A stretch of DNA of 49,468 nt from Bacteroidales bacterium (GTDB taxonomy: Bacteria > Bacteroidota > Bacteroidia > Bacteroidales > B18-G4). Where the stretch lies: positions 1-49,468 of the forward strand of contig JAUXCL010000001.1 in the NCBI GenBank assembly GCA_030618905.1, in the 5' to 3' direction. Below are positions 1-8,124 of the stretch, in pieces; position 1 is the stretch's first letter; each line of letters begins with the position of its first letter. Made by a program: the position numbers and the translations under genes. The notes under the pieces are model-generated. The model did not search any database. It was not told the DNA's origin and worked only from the letters and a program-made list of their open reading frames with translations.

Positions 1-2100
1 CGTCAATCCATATAATCCTAATCCAGCAATGAAAATGCTCATGATGGTAAATACGAGGGCCACTAAGGCTAAGTTTTCTTCATCCTTGTATAATCTTTTC
101 AGCTCATTTTCTAAAAAGAAATACTCAAATGGCCTGTTGCCGGCAAATTCAACCCACTGTTTTTCCAACACTTCGATTACTTCTTTTTCTGAACCATCGA
201 CGATCTTCAGGGCAATATAATTCAGGAACCAGGCAATTGAACCGGGAGCTTCTTTCATGTTGATCACAAAAGGGCCGGATGACCTGTGCAAGGATGTGGC
301 ATGAAAGTTATTGATCACACCAATCACCTTTTCGTCTCCTTCCAGTGACCTGAATCTTTTGCCAATGGCAGCTTCGTTGCTTTCCCAACCAAGGTGTTTC
401 ACCATGGCTTCATTGATCAGGATACCTTTGATAGGATCTGTCTTATTCAGCTCGTTATAATCCCTGCCTGCAACCAGTTTGATCCCGAAAGTTTTAACAA
501 AGTCGTATTGCACCACCAGGGCCGGATAAAATTGCCATTCATTATCAGGAAATCCATCCGGACGGAATTCATGCGTGTTGTGTCCGGATCCAAATATATC
601 ATCCATTGCGCTTACACTTATCACGGAAGTGTGTTTCAACAATTCATCTCTGAAAACTTTATATTTTTTAACAATAGAAGTCCTGCCAACAGGAACTACA
701 ATGATATTCTCCTTGTTAAATCCCAGATCAGCTTTCTTGAGGTAATTGATCTGTTTGAAAATGATGAGTGTACAGATGATCAAACCGATAGATATTGTGA
801 ATTGAGCGACAACCAGGATCTTTCTCGCCAGGCCACTCCTGTTGTGGGCCCCGATATTGTCTTTCAATGATGCAATGGGACTAACTTTTGACAGGTAAAT
901 GGCAGGATATAATCCCGACAATAAACTGATGCCAAGAACCATGGCTACCAGGGCAAGGATATTGGTGGTATGCAATAGTACATCCAGACCTATATCCTTA
1001 TGGGTGAAACTGTTGAAGAATGGCAATGTGATTTCCACAATGATCAGTCCAATGACCAGTGCAATCAATGTAAGAATGATCGATTCCCCGATGAATTGGA
1101 CGATTAATTGGGCCCGGTAAGCTCCGACCACTTTTTTCATACCAATTTCTTTGGCCCTGCTGGCATAAGTTGCTGTTGACAGATTAATGAAATTGATAAT
1201 GGCTATAATAAGTAAAAATATGCCAATACCACCCAGGATATAGATGTAAACAATATTATTATTTGATTCTATTTCATAATCAATAAGCGAATTCAAGTGA
1301 ATGTCTGTCAGTAGCTGCAGATGAAGAGTGATATTGTCCTTTTCAGCATCATAGAAAAATTTGTTTACAAATTCAGGGAACTTTTCTTCCACCTGCTTCG
1401 GTGTTGCATTTTCCTGTAGCACAAAGTAAGTCCAGCATGGATTCCATACCCAGGTTGAGGGCAGTTTGCCACCATATATTTTATACACAGATGTCATGGA
1501 AGCAATAAAGTCAAAATGAAAATGTGATTGTGCTGGAATATCCTTTATTACTCCTGTTACCTTGAGAGGGAAACTGGATTCAAACTTAAGGACTTTCCCA
1601 TAGGGGTCTTCAGCCCCAAAGTATTTTTGAGCAGTTGACTCTGTGATCACCACAGAATAACTTTCATCCAGTGCAGTTTCCGCATTCCCTTTGATGAATT
1701 CATAGGTGAATACCTTGAAAAAAGTTGAGTCGGCAAAGAAGAAACCTTTTTCTATAAAACGCTTTTCTTCGTATTCCACCAGGCTCCTGGGAGTTTGGAA
1801 GTTGAATATCCTGACGATTTCCTCAATCAGGTCAGGGTATTCACCTTTTAAGGTAAAGGCCACGGGAAAGGGTAAACTTGCTGAATTTTCCCCAACACCT
1901 CCGAAATCGGAGATCTCTCCAATCCTGTATATCCGGTCGGCTTTCTCATGATATCGATCATACCGAAGTTCATTGAGGATGTATAGCGAAATGATAATAA
2001 AACTGGCAATGCCCAGGGCCAGGCCTGATATGTTAAGTATCGAATGCAGTTTCCTCTTCTGGATATTTCTGAATGCTATTTTAATGTAGTTCCTGAGCAT
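1..2100 (-). CDS. ABC transporter permease, FtsX/MacB type (3' end beyond window)
   Basis: The frame is open from an ATG at 2100 to the left edge, about 700 codons, so the C-terminus is missing. It begins MLRNYIKIAFRNIQKRK, the usual N-terminus of Bacteroidota MacB-like permeases, then a first membrane segment (about residues 20-45) and a large periplasmic MacB-PCD-like domain. An FtsX core follows, including the segment INFINLSTATYASRAKEIG and the KVVGAYR motif. A second periplasmic domain is followed by the start of another membrane block at the edge. The family moves substrates across or out of the envelope, or couples ATP hydrolysis in the cytosol to periplasmic work, with an MacB-type ATPase. 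The start lies 18 bases after the NTF2-like gene, in the operon headed by the HlyD adaptor. No ATPase gene is visible; it may lie to the left. Confidence 0.9.
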   Translation of the reverse strand, partial: MLRNYIKIAFRNIQKRKLHSILNISGLALGIASFIIISLYILNELRYDRYHEKADRIYRIGEISDFGGVGENSASLPFPVAFTLKGEYPDLIEEIVRIFNFQTPRSLVEYEEKRFIEKGFFFADSTFFKVFTYEFIKGNAETALDESYSVVITESTAQKYFGAEDPYGKVLKFESSFPLKVTGVIKDIPAQSHFHFDFIASMTSVYKIYGGKLPSTWVWNPCWTYFVLQENATPKQVEEKFPEFVNKFFYDAEKDNITLHLQLLTDIHLNSLIDYEIESNNNIVYIYILGGIGIFLLIIAIINFINLSTATYASRAKEIGMKKVVGAYRAQLIVQFIGESIILTLIALVIGLIIVEITLPFFNSFTHKDIGLDVLLHTTNILALVAMVLGISLLSGLYPAIYLSKVSPIASLKDNIGAHNRSGLARKILVVAQFTISIGLIICTLIIFKQINYLKKADLGFNKENIIVVPVGRTSIVKKYKVFRDELLKHTSVISVSAMDDIFGSGHNTHEFRPDGFPDNEWQFYPALVVQYDFVKTFGIKLVAGRDYNELNKTDPIKGILINEAMVKHLGWESNEAAIGKRFRSLEGDEKVIGVINNFHATSLHRSSGPFVINMKEAPGSIAWFLNYIALKIVDGSEKEVIEVLEKQWVEFAGNRPFEYFFLENELKRLYKDEENLALVALVFTIMSIFIAGLGLYGLT

Positions 2101-2118
2101 GTTTTATTTCTGATGGTC

Positions 2119-2580
2119 TTATTTTTCCTCGGGCAATTTGTAATATGTCTTACTTACGATCTTCCAGCCTTCTTCGAACTTATACAATGCCAGGTAATCG
2201 GTATAAACATGCTTGCCACCCTTAAAAAACTGTAATTTGACTATTGCTGCCGTTTGGCTGATATCAATCATCGGGTAAGTACAGGTTACTTTTTCTTCTT
2301 CTGTTGGCGGATTTGGATCTTTGGCCTTTTTCATTTCGGCGTATTCAATCCAGCTGTATATGGGAAATTTATCCAACATGTTATTCTTCATGCCCAGCAG
2401 GTTAAAGCCGGGGTGAAAGCCTGCCCGGGTCAAATCCAGGTCTCCCTTGTTTTGTAAACCGTCGATATAAGCAGTTTGAATAACTTTCTTAATGGCTTCC
2501 TTTTCTTTTTCAATATCTTCCTGGCAGATGGCTGTGAAAGCCATGCCAATTACCATAATAAAGAGCACAATTCTTTTCAT
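2119..2580 (-). CDS. Secreted NTF2-like / lumazine-binding-like protein
   Basis: This is a 153-residue protein with a clear signal peptide (MKRIVLFIMVIGMAFTAICQ). The mature part starts EDIEKEKEAIKKVIQTAYIDGLQN and ends with the WKIVSKTYYKLPEE strand. That pattern is typical of the SnoaL/NTF2-like fold and the putative lumazine-binding family (Lumazine_bd_2) common in Bacteroidota. Such proteins are small cone-shaped periplasmic domains whose ligand is generally unknown, and I assign no reaction. It sits between the 93-residue protein and the FtsX-type permease with short gaps (28 and 18 bases), so it is probably co-transcribed with the efflux genes. Identification rests on overall pattern, not on a catalytic motif. 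Confidence 0.8.
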   Translation of the reverse strand: MKRIVLFIMVIGMAFTAICQEDIEKEKEAIKKVIQTAYIDGLQNKGDLDLTRAGFHPGFNLLGMKNNMLDKFPIYSWIEYAEMKKAKDPNPPTEEEKVTCTYPMIDISQTAAIVKLQFFKGGKHVYTDYLALYKFEEGWKIVSKTYYKLPEEK

Positions 2581-2608
2581 AAAGCAGTGTGGTTTTGGGG
2601 TTTATAAT

Positions 2609-2890
2609 TTAATGGGATTTGTTCGCAAAGAGCGGAGATTTTTTTCGGAACATGAGGGGAATATTATTTTTAGTTGGAGCCCCAATTTCTACCAGCTCCC
2701 AATTCTTGTCGTATTCATCGATTTTATGCCTGATGACAGTAACTTTATCTACAGGTGGGCCCTCAATACCCTCCCAATCGATTAATTCTACCCTGTATTG
2801 CAGCGTCTTTTTTCTGCCATTGATGCGAACCTCGATTTCAATATTCTGCTCAACCTCAATGTCAGGGATTAATATTACAACTTCTTTCAT
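2609..2890 (-). CDS. Small conserved-looking protein of unknown function (93 aa)
   Basis: The reading frame stays open upstream into the HlyD gene, but I place the start at the ATG at 2890 (MKEVVILIPDIEVEQ). That removes the overlap and leaves 25 bases after the HlyD stop. The protein is mostly beta-prone: alternating hydrophobic strands (EVVILIPDI, IEIEVRI, LQYRVELIDWE, KVTVIRHKI), then an amphipathic stretch and a basic tail. It has no signal peptide, membrane segment or Cys/His motif, so it should be cytoplasmic. I do not recognise the family. Its place inside the efflux operon suggests a role linked to that system, but that is only context. Confidence 0.65.
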   Translation of the reverse strand: MKEVVILIPDIEVEQNIEIEVRINGRKKTLQYRVELIDWEGIEGPPVDKVTVIRHKIDEYDKNWELVEIGAPTKNNIPLMFRKKSPLFANKSH

Positions 2891-2915
2891 TTTAATATTT
2901 TTTTTTAGACTTTGT

Positions 2916-4166
2916 TTATTTGAATACCAATTTATCTTTGCTTCCGAAGGAGTCATAAGAAGAAATGATGACCTTTTCTCCGGGCTCCAAACCGGCAGTG
3001 ATTTCATAATACCGTGTATTATACCTTCCAATATTGATATCTCTCTTAACAGCAAAGGTTTCTGAAGGGTCTACAACGTAAATCCAGTTTCCACCTGTCT
3101 CCTGGAAGAAGCCCCCCCGCTTGACGATGATTGCGTCTTTCGGGCTGCTGAATATTAACCTGAGCTGAATAGTCTGTCCACGTTTGATGCTTACAGGGGA
3201 ATCCCCTATGAATAACAGATCAACCTGAAATGTCCCATTTGTGACATCAGTATATATTTTGTGGATCCTTAAATGATAAGCCTTGTTATTAAAATCAAAT
3301 TCAGCCTCCTGGTCGCGGTGAACTCTTGAAATATATCGCTCATCTATCTTGGCCCTGAGCTTAAACCCGTCTGCCATATCGATCTGACCCAGATGCTCAC
3401 CTCCATGTTTGGTTTCTCCTATTTCGGCACTGAATGATGACAGTTTCCCGTCGGCCGGTGCTGTGATGGAAAGGTTTTGCATATTGCGCCTGAGCAGACC
3501 CAGGTTATTATGAATACGGCTAATAGATGAGTTGATTTGCCGGAGTTGGCTGAGGGAGTAAATAGAATCCAGGCGCTGCAACTCCAATGCCAGGTTGAGC
3601 TGCCTTTTCAGGCTTTTAAACCGCCTTGTCGCATCTTCAAAATCCTTGATAGAAATAACCTCTTCATCATACAGTTGTTGCTTCCTGTCGAAATCCTGCC
3701 TGGCTTCATCAATCCTGTATGATAGATCAGCAATCTCCCTTTGCCTGTTGAACTTATTCTGCTCCAACCTGATCTTGGTGTTCTGCAAATTATTGATGGC
3801 ATCATACATCCTGGTTTCCTGTTCCATGAAGCTCAATTCCATATTGGCATTCATCAATTTCAATATGGGATCACCTTTCTTAAGAATAGCACCATCCTCT
3901 ACATAAACCTCCTCAACCACCCCGCCCTGAACGGCGTCAATGAAAATGGTTGTTTTGGGAAAAACAACCCCATCTACAGGGATGAACTCCTGGAACTTAT
4001 CAGCCATTACCTCAGCAATTGTAATCTGCTCCTTGTTGACATACAATTTGCTTCTTTTGTCTCTGAAAAACAACATATACAGGAGTAAAACGACAAAAAG
4101 ACCAATAACAGTCAATGTAAGAATACGCCTGGTCGTCCACCTCTTTTTTTCAATTATCCTATCCAT
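2916..4166 (-). CDS. HlyD-family periplasmic adaptor (membrane fusion protein)
   Basis: This is a 416-residue membrane-fusion protein. After a basic start there is one membrane anchor (about residues 15-35, VIGLFVVLLLYMLFF). A lipoyl/barrel-sandwich half follows (FIPVDGVVFPKTTIFIDAVQ, VEEVYVEDGAILKKGDPILKL). A long alpha-helical coiled-coil hairpin runs from about 110 to 220, rich in Q, R, L and E, and the second lipoyl half is LSITAPADGKLSSFSAEIGE. Beta-barrel and membrane-proximal domains complete it. Adaptors of this type bridge an inner-membrane ABC pump and an outer-membrane channel. It is the first gene of a minus-strand operon that also holds an FtsX/MacB permease. It diverges from a sigma-54 response regulator, which may control it through the site at 4195-4210. 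Confidence 0.9.
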   Translation of the reverse strand: MDRIIEKKRWTTRRILTLTVIGLFVVLLLYMLFFRDKRSKLYVNKEQITIAEVMADKFQEFIPVDGVVFPKTTIFIDAVQGGVVEEVYVEDGAILKKGDPILKLMNANMELSFMEQETRMYDAINNLQNTKIRLEQNKFNRQREIADLSYRIDEARQDFDRKQQLYDEEVISIKDFEDATRRFKSLKRQLNLALELQRLDSIYSLSQLRQINSSISRIHNNLGLLRRNMQNLSITAPADGKLSSFSAEIGETKHGGEHLGQIDMADGFKLRAKIDERYISRVHRDQEAEFDFNNKAYHLRIHKIYTDVTNGTFQVDLLFIGDSPVSIKRGQTIQLRLIFSSPKDAIIVKRGGFFQETGGNWIYVVDPSETFAVKRDINIGRYNTRYYEITAGLEPGEKVIISSYDSFGSKDKLVFK

Positions 4167-4194
4167 CTGATTCTTTTTGGTTTGATTATCTCTA

Positions 4195-4210
4195 AACTAA
4201 TTTTGTGCCA
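4195..4210 (-). promoter_or_regulatory. Candidate sigma-54 promoter of the HlyD/permease operon
   Basis: On the minus strand the sequence reads TGGCAC, five bases, then TAGTT. The -24 half matches the sigma-54 consensus (TGGCAC-N5-TTGCA) exactly. The -12 half has GT where GC is expected, so it is imperfect. It lies about 30 bases upstream of the HlyD start and next to a gene for a sigma-54 activator. A perfect inverted repeat TGGCT-GAT-AGCCA at 4222-4234 lies just upstream and could be an activator site, though it is closer than usual enhancers. Functional use is inferred. Confidence 0.4.
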
Positions 4211-4295
4211 TTAATTATTTGTGGCTGATAGCCAATGCGGTAAAGCCTTGTTTGAAACCTGTACCCTGAGCCATTTGTTCAATATCGAGCATAAG

Positions 4296-4328
4296 TTTGT
4301 ACAATTACGAACAGAATCCTTAACTTTA
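4296..4328 (+). promoter_or_regulatory. Bacteroidota-type promoter of the response regulator
   Basis: TTTG at 4296-4299, a 21-base spacer, then TAACTTTA at 4321-4328, seven of eight positions of TAnnTTTG. The implied transcription start near 4334 leaves a leader of about 40 bases to the ATG at 4377. It also rules out the longer reading frame that begins at 4221. Confidence 0.6.
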
Positions 4329-4376
4329 CGGATTCATCCGTCAATTAAGTTGTTGAATATTGAAAATGAAAGTCAT

Positions 4377-5756
4377 ATGGACAAGGTAGATGCTAAGCTT
4401 TTAATTGTTGATGACGATAAAGATGTATTGCTGGCAGCAAAATTATTTCTCAAGCAACACATAAAGATAGTACATACTGAGGAAAAGCCTGAAAATATTC
4501 CGGATTTGATCAGAAACGAAAAATACGACTTGATCTTACTGGATATGAACTTTTCCAGGGATGCTACCAGTGGTAAAGAAGGGTTCCATTGGCTTAATAA
4601 GATCCTCGAGATCAACCCTGCCACAGTTGTGATCCTGATTACGGGCTATGGCGATATTGAATTGGCGGTACAGGGCATCAAAGAAGGTGCCACTAATTTT
4701 CTCCTGAAGCCATGGGAGAATAAAAAGTTGCTGGCCACGATAACCACCTCCCTGCAACTGAAAAGGTCGAAAGTGGAATTGAGTGATTTAAAGTCCAAAC
4801 AGCAGCATCAAACAAAAGATGGGGGAACAGACACCCGTGTATTGATAGGCCAGTCACTGGCCATGGAAAAGGTCATGGGAACAGTTGAAAAAGTAGCTGT
4901 TACGGAAGCTAATGTATTGATCCTGGGAGAAAATGGTACAGGAAAGGAATTGATTGCCTGCGCCATTCATGATGCTTCGAAGCGGCAGGATGAGGTTTTT
5001 GTCAGTGTCGACCTCGGTGCCATCACGGAAACATTGTTTGAAAGCGAGCTCTTTGGCTTTAAGAAAGGTGCTTTCACCGATGCCAAAGAAGACCGTGCCG
5101 GAAGGTTTGAAGCCTCCAATAAAGGAACTATTTTTCTTGATGAAATCGGGAACCTCTCCCTGGGCCTGCAAGCCAAATTGCTCAGCGTCCTTCAGAACCG
5201 TACCGTCGTGCGCCTTGGAACCAATAAACCAATACCCATAGATGTACGCTTGATCTGTGCAACCAATATGCCTTTATACCAGATGGTGAACGAAAACAAG
5301 TTCCGCCAGGACCTGCTGTACAGAATCAATACTGTTGAAGTTATTATTCCACCGCTCAGGGAACGGATCGAAGACCTGCCATTGCTGGTGGATCATTTCC
5401 TCAATATTTATTGCCAGAAATACAAGATGCCTGTTAAACGCGTAAATACATCTACATTCAGGAGGCTGGAAAAGCATACCTGGCCCGGTAATATCAGGGA
5501 GTTGCAACATGCCGTGGAACGCGCAGTGATCATGAGTGAATCAAATATTCTTGAACCGGATGACTTTTTCCTTTCAAAAGTTGAAGGCGATCGCCCGGAT
5601 GCCGTGCACACATCCAATATGAATCTTGAAGAAACGGAAAAAATGCTGATCCGGAAGGTGATAGATAAGCATGGTGGAAATATTAGCAAGGCTGCTAAAG
5701 AACTGGGCCTGACCAGGGCATCATTATACAGAAGAATTGAAAAGTATGGTCTTTAA
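4377..5756 (+). CDS. Sigma-54-dependent response regulator, NtrC family
   Basis: This 459-residue protein has the full NtrC layout. The receiver domain (about 1-125) has acidic DDD at 12-14 and the phosphoacceptor Asp56 in LLDMNF. The AAA+ domain (about 155-385) has Walker A GENGTGKE with Lys190 and a sigma-54 contact loop at 231-236. The C-terminal Fis-type helix-turn-helix is NISKAAKELGLTRASLYRRI. The contact loop reads GAFTDA instead of GAFTGA; I recall this variant in Bacteroidota homologues. The frame extends upstream to 4221, but the ATG at 4377 gives the standard receiver start and fits the promoter at 4296-4328. The histidine kinase gene overlaps its end. It probably activates sigma-54 promoters, the divergent efflux operon being the obvious candidate. 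Confidence 0.95.
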   Translation: MDKVDAKLLIVDDDKDVLLAAKLFLKQHIKIVHTEEKPENIPDLIRNEKYDLILLDMNFSRDATSGKEGFHWLNKILEINPATVVILITGYGDIELAVQGIKEGATNFLLKPWENKKLLATITTSLQLKRSKVELSDLKSKQQHQTKDGGTDTRVLIGQSLAMEKVMGTVEKVAVTEANVLILGENGTGKELIACAIHDASKRQDEVFVSVDLGAITETLFESELFGFKKGAFTDAKEDRAGRFEASNKGTIFLDEIGNLSLGLQAKLLSVLQNRTVVRLGTNKPIPIDVRLICATNMPLYQMVNENKFRQDLLYRINTVEVIIPPLRERIEDLPLLVDHFLNIYCQKYKMPVKRVNTSTFRRLEKHTWPGNIRELQHAVERAVIMSESNILEPDDFFLSKVEGDRPDAVHTSNMNLEETEKMLIRKVIDKHGGNISKAAKELGLTRASLYRRIEKYGL

Positions 5757-7101
5757 ACGATTTCGTTTTCAAGTCATCCTCAGAATTGTGCTGCTGACAG
5801 GTACCATCATTGCCTTGCTTTATGTTTATGACAAAACATCCTATAACATCAGCCTGTTCATCCTGTTGGCCATTGCCTTGCTGCAGGTTGTCCTGCTGAT
5901 CAGGTATGTGGAGAAGACCAACACCAAACTTAACCAATTCCTGCAAAGTATCAAGCATTCCGATTTTTCAATTTCCTTTTCAGATGCAGGGCTGGGTAAA
6001 AGCTTTGAAGGACTGACCAGGTCATTCACCGAAGTCATCGAAGAATTTAAAAAGAACAGGGCGGAAAAAGAAGAACATTTCAATTACCTGCAAACGATCA
6101 TTCAGCATGTAACCATTGGAATTATTGCCTTCCGTAAGGATGGGAAAGTGGATATTTTCAATAATGCCATCAAAAAACAACTTAAGATCAAGAACCTGAG
6201 AAATATCCGGGAACTTTCTGTACTCAAGGAGGATCTTCCAAAGGTATTGCTTAACCTGAGGGCAGGCGATCGCACATTGTATAAGCTGTTCATTGAGGAT
6301 GAGTTATTGCATTTATCCATTTATACAACAGAGTTTCGGATGCGGGGCGAGGATTATACCCTCATATCACTGCAGGATATTAGTACTGAGCTTGATGAAA
6401 AGGAAATAGAATCCTGGCAGAAGCTGATCCGCGTGTTGACGCATGAAATCACAAATTCCATTACTCCAATATCATCCCTGGCATCAACAGTAAAAGATAT
6501 GATTATTGATGAGGATGATGGGATCGTGAAAATGAGCGATATCTCGGATGAAGATGTTGATAGTATTCGAGGGGCTATAGCAACGATACAAAGCAGAAGT
6601 CAGGGATTGTTGAATTTTGTGGAGATATACAGAAACCTGACGCGAATCCCCAAGCCTAACTTTCGCTACTTCCCGGTTAAAGAGGTTTTTGATCGTTCCA
6701 GGCAGTTGTTGAAACCGAAAATGGATGAATTGGGCATTGAGTGCAATAGCCGGGTCTTTCCACCGGATTTGATGATCACTGCCGATCCGGATCTTATTGA
6801 CCAGATGGTGATCAACCTGATGCTAAATGCTATTGATGCCGTTCGGGAAACAGACAATCCTGAGATTTCAGTACTGGCTACCATTAATAATAACAACAGG
6901 ATCGTTTTTGATTTCAAAGATAATGGTTGTGGCATCAAACCGGATATCCTGGACAAGATCTTCATGCCATTCTTTACTTCCAAGAGGAATGGCTCCGGTA
7001 TCGGACTAAGCCTTTCCAGACAGATTATGCATTTGCACAAAGGATCAATTTCCGTTAAATCTAAACCCTCTGAAGGGACTGTGTTTACATTAACTTTTTA
7101 A
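5746..7101 (+). CDS. Sensor histidine kinase, NtrY-like
   Basis: This is a 451-residue kinase starting at the ATG at 5746, overlapping the regulator's stop by 11 bases; a TTG at 5737 is also possible. Two close membrane segments lie within residues 9-52. A PAS-like segment (about 110-215) and the H-box LTHEITNSITPISSLAST with the phosphorylated His at about 233 follow. The ATPase domain shows the N-box (DQMVINLMLNAIDAV), G1 (DNGCGIKPD), F (FMPFFTSK) and G2 (GSGIGLSLS). The signature HEITNSITPI is NtrY-like. The very short periplasmic loop suggests it senses a membrane or cytoplasmic cue. The overlap implies translational coupling with its partner regulator. Confidence 0.93.
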   Translation: MVFKRFRFQVILRIVLLTGTIIALLYVYDKTSYNISLFILLAIALLQVVLLIRYVEKTNTKLNQFLQSIKHSDFSISFSDAGLGKSFEGLTRSFTEVIEEFKKNRAEKEEHFNYLQTIIQHVTIGIIAFRKDGKVDIFNNAIKKQLKIKNLRNIRELSVLKEDLPKVLLNLRAGDRTLYKLFIEDELLHLSIYTTEFRMRGEDYTLISLQDISTELDEKEIESWQKLIRVLTHEITNSITPISSLASTVKDMIIDEDDGIVKMSDISDEDVDSIRGAIATIQSRSQGLLNFVEIYRNLTRIPKPNFRYFPVKEVFDRSRQLLKPKMDELGIECNSRVFPPDLMITADPDLIDQMVINLMLNAIDAVRETDNPEISVLATINNNNRIVFDFKDNGCGIKPDILDKIFMPFFTSKRNGSGIGLSLSRQIMHLHKGSISVKSKPSEGTVFTLTF

Positions 7102-7103
7102 CT

Positions 7104-8111
7104 ATGTCGGGTGGATTTAATAAGACACTACAGTTTATAGTGCTAATTGTTATCTCAGTTGCCTGCCAGGAAACAGGTAAGCCTTCTTCTCAGAAAGAAA
7201 CTGAAGCGGCGAAGCAAAAAGAAATAGTAATTCCCGGCTTCAATGCTGATTCTGCATACCTGTTTGTTGAGAAGCAGCTGAGTTTCGGTCCGAGGGTCCC
7301 AAATACCAAAGCGCATTCCGCCTGTGCTGCTTACCTTGAAAAGACCTTAAATCGCTTCCATGCTGAAGTTATAGTACAGGATTTCAAAACCCGTGCATAT
7401 AACGGCAAAGTGCTGAACGCCAAGAATATCATTGCGTCTTTTGAGCCGGAAAAGAAAAGTCGTGTGATATTATGTGCCCATTGGGATTCCAGGCCGTATG
7501 CTGACCAGGACCCGGATGCTGACAATCACAGAAAACCCATCCTTGGGGCTAATGATGGAGCCAGCGGAGTTGGTGTGTTGCTGGAGATTGCCAGGCAATT
7601 GAAAAACTACAAGCCAAGGGTGGGCATTGATATCATCCTGTTCGACGCTGAAGATTATGGGCCTCCAACAGATACCCAGCAGCAGGATGAAACAGACTAT
7701 TGGGGGCTGGGATCACAATACTGGGCGAGAAATACTCACCGCATAAATTACCGTGCTAACTATGCCATTCTTCTGGATATGGTTGGAGTTCCCAATCCAA
7801 GCTTTTTAATGGAAGGCTTCTCCATGCACTTTGCCCCTGATAAGGTGAAAAAAGTATGGGATGTGGCTGAAGAAATAGGGTATGGGGATTACTTCCTGAG
7901 AGAAATTGGGGGATACATCACCGATGACCATTATTATATTAACCAGTATCGTAAAATTCCTGCCATTAACATCATTCATCTTGACCCGGAATCTGTTAAT
8001 GGAAGCTTTTTCCAACACTGGCATACCCTTGGGGATGACCTGGGATCAATTGACAGAGAATCCTTACTTATCGTAGGGAATACGGTGTTGGCCGTGATTT
8101 TCAGGGAATAA
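7104..8111 (+). CDS. M28-family metallopeptidase / glutaminyl cyclase-like lipoprotein
   Basis: This 335-residue protein has an N-terminal hydrophobic segment ending in SVAC at Cys21, a slightly atypical lipobox, so it is probably a lipoprotein. The zinc-peptidase core has His126 in CAHWDSRP, the bridging Asp151 in ANDGASG, the acidic pair in LFDAEDYG (about 181-184), and a later ITDDHYYIN segment supplying a C-terminal ligand. Family M28 includes aminopeptidases and glutaminyl-peptide cyclotransferases. The pattern NDGASGVG followed by DAEDYG, and the QYWARN context, resemble the cyclase-like branch, but the reaction cannot be fixed by reading. The gene starts two bases after the kinase stop and is likely in the same transcript. 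Confidence 0.88.
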   Translation: MSGGFNKTLQFIVLIVISVACQETGKPSSQKETEAAKQKEIVIPGFNADSAYLFVEKQLSFGPRVPNTKAHSACAAYLEKTLNRFHAEVIVQDFKTRAYNGKVLNAKNIIASFEPEKKSRVILCAHWDSRPYADQDPDADNHRKPILGANDGASGVGVLLEIARQLKNYKPRVGIDIILFDAEDYGPPTDTQQQDETDYWGLGSQYWARNTHRINYRANYAILLDMVGVPNPSFLMEGFSMHFAPDKVKKVWDVAEEIGYGDYFLREIGGYITDDHYYINQYRKIPAINIIHLDPESVNGSFFQHWHTLGDDLGSIDRESLLIVGNTVLAVIFRE

Positions 8112-8124
8112 CCCAATAGCCCCT

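Noticed and set aside
4221..4376. N-terminal extension of 52 residues on the response regulator
   Set aside because: It has no family resemblance, the receiver domain starts right after ATG 4377, and a promoter lies inside the extension.
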